DNA of 64,000 nt from Stenotrophomonas hibiscicola ATCC 19867 (GCF_000382065.1 NZ_KB907500.1:466901-530900); one strand, 5' to 3'. Positions 40,523-50,143 are shown, counted from the first letter of the stretch. The notes: generated from the letters alone by a model not told the origin. Translations and numbers: made by a program.

Positions 40523-42556
40523 ATGAAAGCCACACGCCTCTTCGCCCATCTGGGCGCTGCTGCTACGCTGCTGGGCCTGGCCGTGGGCCAGGCGCTGGCT
40601 ACACCGCTGCCGGTCGACGACTTCGCCAAGATTCCCGCCATCCAATCGGTCACCATGAGCCCCGATGGCAAACAGCTGGTTGCGATCATCGCTGCCCCGG
40701 GAAGCAACAACGGTGACACCGCTCTCGCCAACTGGAACCTGGACAATCTCGGCGCAGGCCCGGTGGCCATCACGCCCTCCGGCGACCGCATGAAGTTCAT
40801 CGCCGCCAGCGCATTGAAGGCCGGCCGCAGCCTTGTCATCGGCCGCCAGGAACTTACCGCGCAGCTGGCCGGTTGTGGAGAAGGCAACTCGGTGGGAAAC
40901 ACCAAGACTTTCCTATCGAAGGCTTACCTGACCGACACTTCCCAGACCAAGTTCGACGAAGCATTCGCCGACAATTCACGCAAGCTTGGCATCAGCGAAC
41001 AGACACAACGCTGCCTGGAACTGGCGGGAACTGCGTCACTGGTTCACTCGCTCCCAATGGACCCTGACAAGGTCATCATTTCACAGATCAATCAGTCAAC
41101 GTTCTCGGCAGGCTACTACCTGTTCAATCTCAAGACCGGACAGACCGAGCTGCTCTTCCGTGGCGACGCGCGCTCGACGCCCGGGTTGTTCCATCCCCGC
41201 AGCGGCGAACTCCTGACAAGGACCCAGATCGAACCGGCCGGGTCGAGCGAGTACGAACAGCAGATCCTGATCAAGGACAAGGCAAGCGGAAAGTTCGAGA
41301 AGCACGATGCGCTGACAACCAAGCTCAGCGAACGCTACACGATGGACGTGGCGGGCATCGATGACCAGACCGGCAAGCTCTACATCCTCACCGACAGATT
41401 TTCCGAGCAGGTGCAGGCCCGCCTGTACGACCCAGCAACCCAGACCTTCGACAAGGAGCCGCTGGCCGCCCACCCGCAGTATCCGATCAGCGGCCTCATC
41501 CTCGGCAGCAAACCCAGCAACTTCAATCAGGTTCTGGGCTTCTATGTGGATGGGCCGCGGCGCGAAGCGATCTATGTCGATCCGCAGATGAAGGCCCTCT
41601 TCGACGGCCTCAAACAGGCCTATCCGGGGAAGTACGTCGCCATCACCGGCTACAACGACGATCTCTCCCGCGTGCTCTTTACCACCAACAGTGCCGACAC
41701 GCCGACGACCTATCACATACTCAGCGACCGCAAACAGGTGACCACCCTGGGCAGTGAGCGACCCTGGATCGATGGCAGGCAGATCGGCCAGCAACGCTGG
41801 GTCACCTATACCGCCCGCGACGGACGAAAGATTCCCGCCATCCTTGATCTGCCTGCGGGCTGGAAGGAAGGGGGAGAACCACTTCCAGCGCTCGTGCACC
41901 CGCACGGTGGCCCATGGGCTCGTGACTATGCCGGCTGGGATGCATCTGGCTGGGTGCCTTACTTCACCTCGCGTGGCTACGCTGTCATCCGCCCCCAGTA
42001 TCGAGGCTCAACCGGCTTTGGACGCGACCACTGGCTCGCGGGTGACAGGCAGTGGGGGCTGACCATGCAGGACGACAATGACGATGCGGCTGCGTGGCTG
42101 GTGCAGCAGGGCATCGCCGCAAAGGACCGCCTGGCCATCTTCGGGTACTCCTATGGCGGCTTCGCAGCCGCTGCAGCCACGGTCCGCAGCCCCTCGCCTT
42201 TCCAGTGTGCCATTGCCGGAGCGCCCGTCACCGATCTCGGCAGAGTCGGCATGTCATGGAGCGAGAACCGCCTGCAGCGCATCCTGCAGGGGCAGACCGT
42301 CAAGGGAATGGACCCGATACAGAACACGGCCAAGGCGACCATCCCGGTACTGCTTTACGTCGGAGATCGTGACGTACGTACTCCGGCGTTCCACGCCCGA
42401 TCGTTCTACAACGCAGTCCAGGGCAAGGTTCCGGCGAAGTTCGAGTTGATCGCCGACATGCCGCACAGCATGCCGTGGTACCCGAGCCACTACCGGGCCA
42501 CGCTGCCGCTGATGGCCGACTTCCTGGCCAAGGACTGCGGCCCAGGCGGCCTGTAG
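40523..42556 (+). CDS. Exported S9-family (prolyl oligopeptidase-type) peptidase
   Basis: A 677-residue protein with a signal peptide ending GQALA (about residue 25), a seven-bladed beta-propeller-like region to about residue 430, and a C-terminal alpha/beta-hydrolase domain. The triad is visible: Ser543 in FGYSYGGFA, Asp617 in VGDRDVRTP and His648 in MPHSMPWY. The oxyanion segment is VHPHGGPWARDY. S9 enzymes cut short peptides that can enter the propeller. The periplasmic location and position between two TonB-dependent receptor genes suggest it processes an imported peptide (inference). Related S9 proteins include lasso-peptide isopeptidases, but I found no lasso precursor or fecI/fecR here. 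ATG 40523 has AAGGA about 12 bases upstream. Confidence 0.92.
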   Translation: MKATRLFAHLGAAATLLGLAVGQALATPLPVDDFAKIPAIQSVTMSPDGKQLVAIIAAPGSNNGDTALANWNLDNLGAGPVAITPSGDRMKFIAASALKAGRSLVIGRQELTAQLAGCGEGNSVGNTKTFLSKAYLTDTSQTKFDEAFADNSRKLGISEQTQRCLELAGTASLVHSLPMDPDKVIISQINQSTFSAGYYLFNLKTGQTELLFRGDARSTPGLFHPRSGELLTRTQIEPAGSSEYEQQILIKDKASGKFEKHDALTTKLSERYTMDVAGIDDQTGKLYILTDRFSEQVQARLYDPATQTFDKEPLAAHPQYPISGLILGSKPSNFNQVLGFYVDGPRREAIYVDPQMKALFDGLKQAYPGKYVAITGYNDDLSRVLFTTNSADTPTTYHILSDRKQVTTLGSERPWIDGRQIGQQRWVTYTARDGRKIPAILDLPAGWKEGGEPLPALVHPHGGPWARDYAGWDASGWVPYFTSRGYAVIRPQYRGSTGFGRDHWLAGDRQWGLTMQDDNDDAAAWLVQQGIAAKDRLAIFGYSYGGFAAAAATVRSPSPFQCAIAGAPVTDLGRVGMSWSENRLQRILQGQTVKGMDPIQNTAKATIPVLLYVGDRDVRTPAFHARSFYNAVQGKVPAKFELIADMPHSMPWYPSHYRATLPLMADFLAKDCGPGGL

Positions 42557-42668
42557 GCCGCCCAGGGAGGCACCCTGCCGTCGTCCACGCAGCTGGGGAG
42601 CTCTCCAGCTCCCCACCGGTACATGAATACGCCATTAGCAAAAGCGCGTTACATACGGGTAATGTTCA

Positions 42669-42680
42669 TGTTGCATTTAC
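42669..42680 (+). promoter_or_regulatory. Weak variant of the receptor leader motif
   Basis: TTCATGTTGCATTTAC, 68 bases before receptor 4, resembles the TTCATGTTACGTTC part of the receptor 1 motif. The surrounding 42605-42720 is AT-rich. The match is weak. Confidence 0.25.
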
Positions 42681-42736
42681 TTTACGCCGTACATACACTC
42701 CGTTAACCGAAGCATAACAAGTGGGGATCCGACACA

Positions 42737-45598
42737 ATGCGCAAGACCAACCGCCTTATTACGCCCAGCCGCCTGCCGCTCGCTCTGGCAGTGATTGCCT
42801 GCCTGCAGGCAGCCCCGGTGCTGGCCCAGGAATCCACCCGCGAGGAAGCAGCGGCGTCAAGTGCTTCGACGTCTGACAAGAAGGCCACTGATCTTGACAA
42901 GGTTACGGTCACCGGCTCCCTGATCCGTCGCGCGGACTATGAAACCACCTCGCCGGTGTTCACCATCGACACCGAGCGCAATGCCGCCCAGGGCCAGACC
43001 AGCGTCAGTGAATTCCTGCAGAAGTCGGCGATCGGCGCCGCCGAAACGCAGATCACCAATCAGTTCGGCGGCTTCACCACCAATGGTGGTACCGGCGTAC
43101 AGACGTTCTCGCTACGCGGCCTGGGTGCCAATCGCACGCTTATCCTGCTTGATGGCCAGCGTCCGGGCCCGGCCGGTACCCGCGGCGCGGTCGGCGCGTT
43201 CGACCTGAACGTGCTGCCCACCGCCGTCCTGCAGCGTGCCGAGATCGTGAAGGACGGTTCGTCCTCCATCTATGGCTCCGATGCCGTCGCCGGCGTGGTC
43301 AATCTGATCACCAAGAAGAACTTCGACCGTCCCGAGCTGACCGTCAGCGGTCGCGTTCCGACCGAAGGCGGCGGTGAAGTATTCTCGGCGTCGCTGGCCA
43401 ACGGCTGGAACTTCGACAATGGCAGCATCGTCGCCGCCGTGGAATGGTACCGCCAGAACGAACTGACCCGCGGTGACCGCGATTTCTTCAAGTGCGCCGA
43501 AGATATCGTCTGGGACGACAAGGGCAACCGCATCGACCGCGTCGACCGCTCCATCCTGGCCGGCACCAACCTGGCCAACTGCCAGAACATGCTGCACAAC
43601 GTCATCGACGTCGGTTCCGTCCGTTACGTGCCGAGCACCGATGGCAGCACGGTTGGCCCGTTCCCGGGCTATCGTCCGCGCGCCAACCAGACCTATGCCA
43701 ACGGCAACCCCGTGGCGACGTATCAGGAGCCGTACAACTTCCAGGCTTACGGCCAAGCCCAGATCATCAACCGCCAAGAGCGCAAGACGGTCTACTTTGC
43801 CACTGACTTCGGCTTTGATTCGTTCAACTGGAAGACCCAGTTCCTCTACAACAACCGCACCACGGACAACTTCTCGTGGCGCCAGTTCTTCCCGACAGTG
43901 CTGATCCCCGGCACCACCACCCGCGCTCAGCCGGTGCTGCCGTTCAAGTCTGCTTCCGAGACCGAAGTTGATTACTACTACTTCGCCAACAAGTTCGATG
44001 GCGGCTTCGGCAGCAGCACCTGGGGCTGGGAAGTCAATGCCAACTACAGCCACTCCAGTGGCAAGTACAGCAACCTTGGCATCCGCAACTCGATCAGCGG
44101 CGACATCGGCCGTCCGGGTACCGGCACTGCAGCTGCGAACTACTTCGACCCGGGCTATCTGAATGGCTCGAAGGTCGACGAGCTGGTCTCGATCCTCGGC
44201 GTCTGGGCCAAGGGCAAGACCACCTACGATCAGACCACGGTCAACGCCGTGTTCAGCGGTGAGCTGTTCGATCTTCCGGCCGGTGCCGTGGCTTCCGCCG
44301 TCGGTGTCGAGTACCGCAACTACAAGATCGACGACCAGCCGGGTGCCGATTTTGCCGACATCTGGGGTTCGACCACCGCCGGTCGCACCAAGGGCGACGA
44401 GAAGGTGAAGGAAGCGTTCGTCGAACTGGATGTGCCGGTCTTCAAGGGAGTTCCGGGCATCGAGTCGCTGTCGCTGAACGGCTCGGCCCGCGTCTTCAAG
44501 TACGACACGGTGTCCGGTTCGGACAAGGTGTGGAAGTTCGGTGTCAACTGGCAGATCATCCCGTCGCTGCGCCTGCGCGGCACCATCGGTACCTCCTACC
44601 GTGCACCGGGCCTGTATGAGCTGTACCTTGGCAATCAGACCGGCTTCCAGGCGCAGACCGCGATCGATCCCTGCATCCGCTGGGCTGAAGGCAACAACAG
44701 CAACGCTGCTGCCAACTGCGCCGCTGCCGGTATCCCGGGCGACTACACCGCCGCAGGCAACAGCAGCGCCACCGTCTTCACTCGTGGCGGCGCTGGCGGC
44801 GACCTGAAGCCGGAAACCTCGCGTGCACGCAGCATCGGCCTGGTGTTCACCCCGGAATTTGCTGACCTGAGCGTTGCGATCGACTACTTCGACTACGAAG
44901 TCAGCGACCAGATCACCGCGCTGAGTGCAGCGTCCATCCTGGAAGGCTGCTACGAGTCGACCACCTATCCGAACCGCTACTGCGACCTGATGCGTCGTAA
45001 TCCGAATTCGGGTACCAACGCGAACATGATCACCGAGGTGTATGCGCAGTACCTGAACATCAACCGCCAGCGCACCCGCGGCTGGGATCTGACCCTGAAC
45101 TGGGAACACGAGTTCAGCTTCGGCAAGTTCTCGCTGGACTCGCAGGTCACCTACACGGTTGAAGACACCGCCGAGCTGTTCGACAGCGCAGCGGCCAGCG
45201 GCCTGTCCTCGTCGGACCAGCTGGGTGATTTCGGTCGCCCGGACCTGGTCGGCAACCTGGGCCTGAGCCTGGAGCGTGGCGACTGGACCTACAACTGGAT
45301 GACCCAGTACATCGCGTCGACCAAGGACCCGGACCTGCTGGAGACGTTCACCTATCAGGGCCGTCCGAATTCCTACCGCGACATCACCGCTGGCAGCCGC
45401 TGGTATCACACCGCCTCGGTGAGCTACGAGCAGGCCGATTGGCAGATTCTGGTGGGCGTCTCCAACGTGTTCGATGCCAAGCCGCCGCTGATCTCCAGCA
45501 GCGTCTACTCTTCGCGCTACGGCAACACCCACCCGTTCGCCACCCAGTACGACTACTACGGTCGCACCCCGTTCGTGCGCCTGAAGTACAAGTTCTGA
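42737..45598 (+). CDS. TonB-dependent outer-membrane receptor 4 (divergent type)
   Basis: A 953-residue receptor. The signal peptide ends APVLAQ (about residue 31), followed by a Ser/Ala-rich stretch and LDKVTVTGSLIRRADYETTS. The plug contains SLRGLGANRTLILLDGQRPG and DGSSSIYGSDAVAGVVNLIT, and the barrel ends PFVRLKYKF. It belongs to the Oar-like/Caulobacter-type receptors with a GSLIRR plug start and is only distantly like the triplet. Loop cysteines occur in pairs (KCAEDI...ANCQN, DPCIRW...ANCAA, GCYEST...RYCDL). It is read in the same direction as the S9 gene but has its own AT-rich leader and terminator. Confidence 0.93.
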   Translation: MRKTNRLITPSRLPLALAVIACLQAAPVLAQESTREEAAASSASTSDKKATDLDKVTVTGSLIRRADYETTSPVFTIDTERNAAQGQTSVSEFLQKSAIGAAETQITNQFGGFTTNGGTGVQTFSLRGLGANRTLILLDGQRPGPAGTRGAVGAFDLNVLPTAVLQRAEIVKDGSSSIYGSDAVAGVVNLITKKNFDRPELTVSGRVPTEGGGEVFSASLANGWNFDNGSIVAAVEWYRQNELTRGDRDFFKCAEDIVWDDKGNRIDRVDRSILAGTNLANCQNMLHNVIDVGSVRYVPSTDGSTVGPFPGYRPRANQTYANGNPVATYQEPYNFQAYGQAQIINRQERKTVYFATDFGFDSFNWKTQFLYNNRTTDNFSWRQFFPTVLIPGTTTRAQPVLPFKSASETEVDYYYFANKFDGGFGSSTWGWEVNANYSHSSGKYSNLGIRNSISGDIGRPGTGTAAANYFDPGYLNGSKVDELVSILGVWAKGKTTYDQTTVNAVFSGELFDLPAGAVASAVGVEYRNYKIDDQPGADFADIWGSTTAGRTKGDEKVKEAFVELDVPVFKGVPGIESLSLNGSARVFKYDTVSGSDKVWKFGVNWQIIPSLRLRGTIGTSYRAPGLYELYLGNQTGFQAQTAIDPCIRWAEGNNSNAAANCAAAGIPGDYTAAGNSSATVFTRGGAGGDLKPETSRARSIGLVFTPEFADLSVAIDYFDYEVSDQITALSAASILEGCYESTTYPNRYCDLMRRNPNSGTNANMITEVYAQYLNINRQRTRGWDLTLNWEHEFSFGKFSLDSQVTYTVEDTAELFDSAAASGLSSSDQLGDFGRPDLVGNLGLSLERGDWTYNWMTQYIASTKDPDLLETFTYQGRPNSYRDITAGSRWYHTASVSYEQADWQILVGVSNVFDAKPPLISSSVYSSRYGNTHPFATQYDYYGRTPFVRLKYKF

Positions 45599-45620
45599 TC
45601 CACCGCTGACCGCAACACCC

Positions 45621-45652
45621 GACAGACCCGGCTTTTGCCGGGTCTGTCTTTT
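45621..45652 (+). terminator. Intrinsic terminator after receptor 4
   Basis: GACAGACCCGGC, a short loop and GCCGGGTCTGTC are followed by TTTTCC, 22 bases past the stop. Confidence 0.9.
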
Positions 45653-45786
45653 CCGGGCCACCAAGCGGCCCCCTTGCACCCGGCCATGACCTTCGACACC
45701 CTTGCAGGTCTGGCCGGCGGCGTATCGTTCGGCCCACGGCCGTCCCACGGCCTTTCCCTGACTCACTCGGCCTGGAGGCCATCAAA

Positions 45787-47889
45787 GTGACCCGTACTCC
45801 CAAGATCGTGCTGCTGACCCTGGCCGTTTCGGCCGCGCTGGTCGGCTGCGGCAAGACTGAAACCCCGGCCAAGGACGCCACCGCCTCCACGCCGGCCGCG
45901 GCCGAAGCCACCAACTACACGCTGGACGAAAGCAAGCTGCCGGCCTACAACGCTTTCCAGCCCAGCGATCTGGATACCACCAAGGACGCCTGCGGCGCCT
46001 TCGGCGACTATGTGAACAGCAAGTGGCTGGCCGCCAATGAAATTCCGGGCGACCGCACCAGCTGGGGTGCGTTCACCATCCTCGACGAGCGCTCGGTGGC
46101 CGTGCAGCACCAGCTGGCCGAACAGGTGGCGCAGGTCAAGAATCCGAACCACATCGAGAAAATCGTCGGCGACCTGTGGGCCACCGGCATGGACGAGGCC
46201 AAGATCAATGCCCAGGGCATCGAGCCGCTGAAGGCCGACCTGGCCGCCATCGACGGCCTGCAGGACAAGGCGGCCATCGCCGATTACCTGCGCACCAGCG
46301 CGGCCAGGGGCGACAACGTCCTGTTCGGCTTCGGTGCCGAAGCCGACTTCAAGAACTCGGCCGTGAACATGGCCTACGCCAGCCAGGGCGGCCTGGGCCT
46401 GCCGGACAGCACCTATTACACCGACGCCAAGAATGCCGACAAGCTGAAGGCCTACCAGGCGCACGTCGCCAAGGTGCTGGAGCTGTCCGGTGTCGCCGCT
46501 GCCGACGCCGCCAAGCAGGCCGAGGACGTGGTCAAGTTCGAGACCCGCCTGGCCAAGGCCTCCAAGTCGCGCGTGGAGCTGTCGCGCAACGTCGAGCTGT
46601 ACTACAACCCGGTCACCCTGGCCGATGCCGACAAGCTGACCCCGAACTTCAGCTGGACCGAGTTCTTCAAGTCGCAGGGCGTGGCCGCGCCGGAGAAGTT
46701 CTCGCTGGCCATGCCGGCCTTCCATGAGGAAGTGAGCAAGGCGCTGGGCGATACCGACCCGTCGGTGTGGCGCGCCTACCTGCGCTTCCACACCGTGGAC
46801 AGCGCCTCGCCGTACCTGGCCGATGCCTTCGTGCAGGAAAACTACGAGTTCTACGGCAAGACCCTCAACGGCCAGAAGGAACAGAAGCCGCGCTGGAAGC
46901 GCGTGCTGGGCACCATTGAAAACGATGCGGGTGAAGCCTTCGGCCAGCTGTACGTGAAGGTTGCCTTCTCGCCGGAAGCCAAGGCGAAGATGGAAGAACT
47001 GGTGAAGAATCTGGCCGCCGCGCTGAAGGAACGCATCCAGGGCTTGAGCTGGATGAGCGAGGAGACCAAGGCCAAGGCCATCGCCAAGTGGGAAACCTTC
47101 ACCCCGAAGATCGGCTACCCGGACAAGTGGCGTGACTGGTCGGGCCTGCAGACCCAGCGCGACAGCTTCCTGGGCAACGTGCGCGCGGCCAACGAGTTCA
47201 ACTACAAGTTCAACCTGTCCAAGATCGGCAAGCCGGTGGACAAGACCGAGTGGGGCATGACCCCGCAGACGGTCAATGCCTACTACAACCCGCTGCAGAA
47301 CGAGATCGTGTTCCCGGCCGCCATCCTGCAGCCGCCGTTCTTCGACCCGAAGGCCGACGACGCATTGAACTACGGCGGCATCGGCGCGGTGATCGGCCAC
47401 GAAATGACCCATGGTTACGACGACCAGGGCGCGCGCTTCGGGCCGACCGGCAACATGGAAGACTGGTGGACCGCCGCTGACAAGAAGAACTTCGAAGGCC
47501 TGACCGGCAAGCTGGTCAAGCAGTTCGACCAGTACAAGGTCGACGGCCAGGCGGTGAACGGCCACCTGACCCTGGGTGAGAACATCGCCGACCTGGGCGG
47601 CCTGGCTACCGCCTACGATGCCCTGCAGAAGGCCAGCGCCGGCAAGGAAGACCCGAAGGTGGACGGCTTCACCCGCGACCAGCGCTTCTTCTTCAACTGG
47701 GCCACCGTGTGGCGCACCAAGTACACCCCGGAGAACGCCAAGGTCCGCCTGGCGACCGACCCGCACGCCCCGGCGCAGTTCCGCGCCATGGGTGCACCGT
47801 CGAACCTGCCGACCTTCGCGGCCGCGTTCCAGTGCAAGGCCGGTTCGCCGATGGCCCGCACCGGCGAGCAGCAGGTGGTGATCTGGTAA
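45787..47889 (+). CDS. M13-family zinc metallopeptidase (PepO/neprilysin-like), lipoprotein
   Basis: A 700-residue exported endopeptidase for short peptides. The signal sequence ends in lipobox VGC (Cys21), then a low-complexity linker and the all-helical M13 N-terminal domain. The catalytic domain has VNAYYNPLQNEIVFPAAIL, the zinc site GHEMTHGYDDQG (His538, Glu539, His542), the third ligand in GENIADLGG, and the DPHAPAQFR transition-state His. The C-terminus is VVIW, the usual CxxW-type end. All catalytic residues are intact. The GTG start at 45787 precedes TRTPKIVLLTLAVSAAL. It probably sits on a periplasm-facing membrane. A second, degenerate M13 gene follows. Confidence 0.95.
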   Translation: MTRTPKIVLLTLAVSAALVGCGKTETPAKDATASTPAAAEATNYTLDESKLPAYNAFQPSDLDTTKDACGAFGDYVNSKWLAANEIPGDRTSWGAFTILDERSVAVQHQLAEQVAQVKNPNHIEKIVGDLWATGMDEAKINAQGIEPLKADLAAIDGLQDKAAIADYLRTSAARGDNVLFGFGAEADFKNSAVNMAYASQGGLGLPDSTYYTDAKNADKLKAYQAHVAKVLELSGVAAADAAKQAEDVVKFETRLAKASKSRVELSRNVELYYNPVTLADADKLTPNFSWTEFFKSQGVAAPEKFSLAMPAFHEEVSKALGDTDPSVWRAYLRFHTVDSASPYLADAFVQENYEFYGKTLNGQKEQKPRWKRVLGTIENDAGEAFGQLYVKVAFSPEAKAKMEELVKNLAAALKERIQGLSWMSEETKAKAIAKWETFTPKIGYPDKWRDWSGLQTQRDSFLGNVRAANEFNYKFNLSKIGKPVDKTEWGMTPQTVNAYYNPLQNEIVFPAAILQPPFFDPKADDALNYGGIGAVIGHEMTHGYDDQGARFGPTGNMEDWWTAADKKNFEGLTGKLVKQFDQYKVDGQAVNGHLTLGENIADLGGLATAYDALQKASAGKEDPKVDGFTRDQRFFFNWATVWRTKYTPENAKVRLATDPHAPAQFRAMGAPSNLPTFAAAFQCKAGSPMARTGEQQVVIW

Positions 47890-47917
47890 GTCCTGGCTGA
47901 CGCTGTTGCAGACCTGC

Positions 47918-47949
47918 AAAGGCCCGGGAATTCCCGGGCCTTTGTTTTT
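47918..47949 (+). terminator. Intrinsic terminator after the first M13 gene
   Basis: AAAGGCCCGGGAATTCCCG and GGCCTTT form a near-perfect palindrome followed by GTTTTT. Confidence 0.9.
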
Positions 47950-47963
47950 CCGGGGTGTCTTTC

Positions 47964-48040
47964 ATCCACGCATGGCGTGGATCTACTGATCCCGGCGCTT
48001 CCCGGTAACTGCCGACCTTGGTCGGCGAATGCACCGCGAC
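47964..48040. repeat. ATCCACGCATGGCGTGGAT palindrome and adjoining hairpin
   Basis: The 19-base palindrome at 47964-47982 recurs unchanged at 63798-63816 and with three changes at 59685-59703. A GCCGACCTTGGTCGGC hairpin and a GCACCGCGACGCGTGC hairpin follow within 60 bases. The cluster lies between the two M13 genes. Confidence 0.7.
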
Positions 48041-48111
48041 GCGTGCATCCCGCGCCCATGTCCGGCTTGCTATAGTGCGCGCGCCCTCAATCCATCACGG
48101 ATTCGTTCCAC

Positions 48112-50118
48112 ATGCCCAACTTCCGTCCGCTTGCCATCGCCCTGGGCATCAGCCTGGCGACCCTGGTCCCGACTCACGATGCGTTCGCCGCCAAGAAGAA
48201 GGCCGCACGCGCTCCGGCCGTCAGCGCCCAGTGCAGCGACTTCTACGACGCCACCAATGCAGGCTGGCTGAAGGCCAACCCGGTGCCGCAGACCGGCGCC
48301 GTCACCGCGCTGGGACAGCTGGTTGACCGCAGCCGCCAGCAGCAGCGTGAACTGCTCGACGCCGCGATGAAGTCGCCGCAGGGCAATGTGCAGAAGCTGC
48401 TGGGCGACTTCTGGGCCAGTGGCCTGGACGAAGCCGCCGTGGAAGCAGACGGCTCCAATCCGATTGCGCCGCTGCTGACCCGCATCAACGCCATCAAGAA
48501 GGCCAAGGATGTGCCGGCCTCGATCGCCGCGCTGCACCAGGTCGGCATCCCGGTGGCCTTCAACTTCGGCCCGGACGTCGACCTGAAGGCGCTGGATCGT
48601 CACATCGGCTACTTCATGCAGGGCGGCATGGGCCTGCCGGATCCGGCGTTCTATACCCGCACCGACGCCGACACCGTGGCGCTGATGGGCCGCTACCGCA
48701 ACTACGTCAAGCAGATCCTGGCGCTGACCGGTACCCCGGCCGCCAAGCTGGATGCCGAGTCGCAGGCGGTGATCGCGCTGGAAACCGAACTGGCACGCAA
48801 TGCGCAGTCGCTGGCCGGCATCAACAACCCGTTCAACAACTACGCGCCCATCTCCACCAAGGAGCTCAACAGCCGCTACCGCAACCTGCAGCTGGACGCG
48901 TTCCTGAAGGCACAGGGCGTGGACGATGACCTGGTCTCGCTGGCCGACCCGGGCCTGTTCAAGCAGCTCGATGGCATGGTCACCAAGCTCAAGCCGGAGC
49001 AGTGGAAGGCGTACCTGCGCTGGCGCGTGGGCGACTCGATGGCGCCGTACCTGTCCAAGGCCTACCGCGACGCCGAGTTCGAATTCCGTGGCCGTGTGCT
49101 GCGTGGCCAGACCCTGCCGCCGCAGCGCTGGGAATCCGTGCTGGATGCAATCAATGTGGCCGCCGGCCCGATGGTCGGTCGCGAGTACGCCGCCCGCTAC
49201 CTGTCGGCCGAAGATCGTCGCCAGGCCGCATGGATCGTCGACAAGGTGCGCGAAGTACAGATCGAGGCGGTAAAGAACAGCAGCTGGATGAGTGCCGAAG
49301 CCAAGACCGAAGCGCAGGCCAAGCTGGCTGCGCTGAAGATCGAGATCGGCACTCCACTGCGCGACCTGGACTACAGCGTGCAGCCGATGGGCCGCGGCTC
49401 GTTCGGTGGCAATATGCTGATCGCGTCGACCTGGCGCCATCGCGAGGAAATGAAGCGCATCGGCAAGGGCAACGCCGACCGTCGCTGGGACGTGCTGCCG
49501 CAGCAGCCGTCGCTGGCCTATGACCTGGCGCAGAACCGCCTGATCGTCACCGCCGCGATCCTGCAGGGCCCGGTGTTCAACGCCAAGGCCGACGCCGCCG
49601 ACAAGTTCGGCAGCTTTGGTGGTCTGGTCGGCCATGAACTGACCCGTGCGATCGATGCCAAGGGCGCGCTGGTCGATGCCAAGGGTGAGCTGCGCAGCTG
49701 GTGGACTCCGGCCGACAAGACCGCCTGGACCCTGCTCGGCAATCGCGTGGCCGCGCAGTACAGCGCCTACGACTTCCCGGGCGTGAAGGGTGCCAAGGTC
49801 AACGGCACGCTCACCCAGGAAGAGAACCTGGCCGACATCGCCGGCCTGGAACTGGCCTGGGCCGCATACACCGCGCAGGAGCCGAAGGCCAAGCCGGCAC
49901 AGCAGCAGGGCTTCTTCCGCGCCTGGTCGACGTTGTGGGCGCAGCAGCTGTCGCCGAACGAGGCCGCGCGCCGCCTGACCGCCGACATCCGCGCGCCGGG
50001 CCTGTGGCGCAGCAATGGCACGCTGGCCAACCTGCCGGCCTTCGGTGCCACCTTCAGCTGCAAGGCCGGCCAGCCGATGCAGCGCAGCGAAGCCGAGCAG
50101 ATCAAGGTCTGGCGCTGA
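48112..50118 (+). CDS. Exported M13-family protein with disrupted zinc site (putative pseudopeptidase)
   Basis: A 668-residue paralogue of the preceding M13 peptidase. The signal peptide (residues 1-26) ends THDAFA, with no lipobox. The family layout is kept: CSDFYDATNAGWLKANPVP at the N-terminus, EENLADIAGLELAW as third-ligand helix and FSCKAGQPMQRSE near the end. The zinc motif is HELTR (His508 to Arg512) instead of HExxH, the NAYY substrate motif is replaced by LAYDLAQNR, and the family HAP histidine is Arg627 (DIRAPGLWR). Two His-to-Arg changes at catalytic positions argue against normal peptidase activity while the fold and length are conserved. It could be a binding protein or a regulator of its active neighbour (inference). 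Confidence 0.9.
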   Translation: MPNFRPLAIALGISLATLVPTHDAFAAKKKAARAPAVSAQCSDFYDATNAGWLKANPVPQTGAVTALGQLVDRSRQQQRELLDAAMKSPQGNVQKLLGDFWASGLDEAAVEADGSNPIAPLLTRINAIKKAKDVPASIAALHQVGIPVAFNFGPDVDLKALDRHIGYFMQGGMGLPDPAFYTRTDADTVALMGRYRNYVKQILALTGTPAAKLDAESQAVIALETELARNAQSLAGINNPFNNYAPISTKELNSRYRNLQLDAFLKAQGVDDDLVSLADPGLFKQLDGMVTKLKPEQWKAYLRWRVGDSMAPYLSKAYRDAEFEFRGRVLRGQTLPPQRWESVLDAINVAAGPMVGREYAARYLSAEDRRQAAWIVDKVREVQIEAVKNSSWMSAEAKTEAQAKLAALKIEIGTPLRDLDYSVQPMGRGSFGGNMLIASTWRHREEMKRIGKGNADRRWDVLPQQPSLAYDLAQNRLIVTAAILQGPVFNAKADAADKFGSFGGLVGHELTRAIDAKGALVDAKGELRSWWTPADKTAWTLLGNRVAAQYSAYDFPGVKGAKVNGTLTQEENLADIAGLELAWAAYTAQEPKAKPAQQQGFFRAWSTLWAQQLSPNEAARRLTADIRAPGLWRSNGTLANLPAFGATFSCKAGQPMQRSEAEQIKVWR

Positions 50119-50143
50119 GCCAGCCGTCACGCTGGGGATGCAG

